This document shows, piece after piece, positions 41,403 through 42,363 of a stretch of DNA of 42,363 nt. The position numbers were made by a program, and so were the translations under genes. The notes under the pieces were generated by a model. It worked only from the letters and a program-made list of their open reading frames with translations. It searched no databases and was not told the origin of the DNA. This DNA comes from an uncultured Blautia sp. (GTDB lineage: Bacteria > Bacillota > Clostridia > Lachnospirales > Lachnospiraceae), in contig URVB01000031.1 of assembly GCA_900551075.1 (NCBI GenBank), positions 1-42,363 on the forward strand, given 5' to 3'. Positions within the stretch are counted from its first letter, which is position 1, and every line of letters begins with the position of its first letter.

Positions 41403-42363
41403 CTATACGATAATCAAAATGGCAAGCCGCAGACCGGTACACAGCACTGCGCCCAAAACAGCCGTTCCGTACAGCAAACGGTTGGCTCTTCTGATATCCT
41501 CCGGTTCAATCGGTCTTAACGCATCTCCTATCGTTGGTTTCTCATATAATTTTCCGAAATAATATGCATTTCCTGCAAGCTGCACATCCAGGGCTCCCGC
41601 CATAGCCGCCTCTGTCTGTGCGGAATTGGGACTCGCATGGTTTCTTCTGTCCCTTCGGTATATTTTCACCGCATTCTTCGTGTCCATTCCCACAAACGCT
41701 GTGGCTGCTGCCATAAGCCAGCCGGAAATTCTTGCCGGAATATAGTTCACCACATCATCCAGCTTTGCAGCACAGCGACCGAAATAAAGGTATTTGTCAT
41801 TTTTATAGCCAAGCATGGAATCCATGGTATTGATGCCTTTATACAAAAACATCAGCGGTACGCCCCCAACAGCCATACAGACCATAGGAGCAATTACCCC
41901 ATCGGAAGTATTTTCCGCCACAGTCTCTACCGCTGCCTTTGTCACGCCTTCTTCTGTCAGGCACTGTGTATCACGCCCAACAATCATGGAAACCGCATAG
42001 CGCGCCTCCTGAAGAGTTCCTTTTTTCAGACTGTCGTATACCTTCATACTCTCGTCCTTCAAAGACCTGGTTGCCAGAAGCTGGCAGCACCAAAAGATTT
42101 CCAGGGCCAGCCCAGCCCATGGAACATGCCGGTACAGCAAAGCCAAAACAGAAAACGGAATTCCAAAACAGAGGCTGCAGATCAAAACCACCTCCAGGCA
42201 GCCGCCCGCCAGTTCCCCTTTTTCTGTTTTCGGAAATATCCCGCGGATACCCTTTTCCAGATTTGTAATCCATTTTCCAATGAGGCATACCGGATGATGC
42301 AGCCACCTGGGATCCTCCACTGCCAAATCAATCAAAAACCCTGCCGCAAGAGCGTTCGTATGG
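41403..42363 (-). CDS. cbiB: Adenosylcobinamide-phosphate synthase (5' end cut by window)
   Basis: This integral membrane enzyme attaches aminopropanol phosphate to adenosylcobyric acid. The frame stays open to the right edge and reads GFLIDLAVEDPRWLHHPV, the usual N-terminal region, so the start is probably just outside. An internal TTG at 42335 is not a likely start. AVETVAENTSDGVIAP and NYIPARISG are family signatures. About five spans are seen. It is the first visible gene of the cobalamin operon. Confidence 0.94.
   Translation of the reverse strand, partial: HTNALAAGFLIDLAVEDPRWLHHPVCLIGKWITNLEKGIRGIFPKTEKGELAGGCLEVVLICSLCFGIPFSVLALLYRHVPWAGLALEIFWCCQLLATRSLKDESMKVYDSLKKGTLQEARYAVSMIVGRDTQCLTEEGVTKAAVETVAENTSDGVIAPMVCMAVGGVPLMFLYKGINTMDSMLGYKNDKYLYFGRCAAKLDDVVNYIPARISGWLMAAATAFVGMDTKNAVKIYRRDRRNHASPNSAQTEAAMAGALDVQLAGNAYYFGKLYEKPTIGDALRPIEPEDIRRANRLLYGTAVLGAVLCTGLRLAILIIV

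Overview
The window looks like a chromosomal segment of an anaerobic Clostridia bacterium, most likely a Lachnospiraceae relative. This rests on AGGAGG-type ribosome binding sites, TTGACA/TATAAT promoters, a type III glutamine synthetase, GatCA with an archaeal-type AspRS, a single-polypeptide CobA-HemD, CbiK-type cobalt chelation and an ANTAR regulator next to glnA. Gene content is chromosomal and dense, and most genes lie on the minus strand. I saw no tRNA, rRNA, CRISPR array, insertion sequence or phage gene.

Region 1 (1-19 kb) is a glutamine and ammonium block. On the minus strand, from right to left, it holds purF, then pyrG-gltB-gltD, then glnA (GSI)-ANTAR regulator-aspS2-gatC-gatA. On the plus strand, divergent from purF, are a type III glutamine synthetase and an Amt-PII fusion. 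Nearly every enzyme makes or spends glutamine. Five transcripts of this block (purF, pyrG, glnA, GSIII, amt) begin with, or contain just ahead of the gene, an intrinsic-terminator hairpin whose 5' arm starts with a shared box close to (A/G)CAAnGGYG. Four of these terminators sit directly behind a good promoter, and two lie between divergently transcribed genes, so they can only be attenuators. The ANTAR protein has a degenerate receiver domain and is the obvious candidate antiterminator. The GSI has substitutions at ammonium- and nucleotide-site positions, while the GSIII looks canonical. This attenuator family is the main candidate for an undescribed regulatory system here.

Region 2 (19-24 kb) carries a TRIC/UPF0126 membrane protein, two MATE exporters (one with a stop codon 16 codons early) and a lactonase-family beta-propeller protein with an unusual inverted-repeat leader.

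Region 3 (24-34.5 kb) is the tetrapyrrole operon hemA-sirC-hemC-cobA/hemD-hemB-hemL on the minus strand. A divergent cbiK (cobalt chelatase) suggests the pathway feeds corrinoids. It is followed by a secreted two-repeat surface protein that shares a divergent promoter region, with a perfect palindrome, with an ABC exporter pair.

Region 4 (34.5-42.4 kb) holds the tail of a decayed inositol-monophosphatase gene, a TatD-linked radical SAM protein, an ECF S component, pyridoxal kinase and a divergent MocR/PdxR-like regulator that lacks the PLP lysine. It ends with the late cobalamin genes cbiB-cobD-cobQ-cbiC on the minus strand. Two genes run off the window: gatA (3' end, left edge) and cbiB (5' end, right edge).
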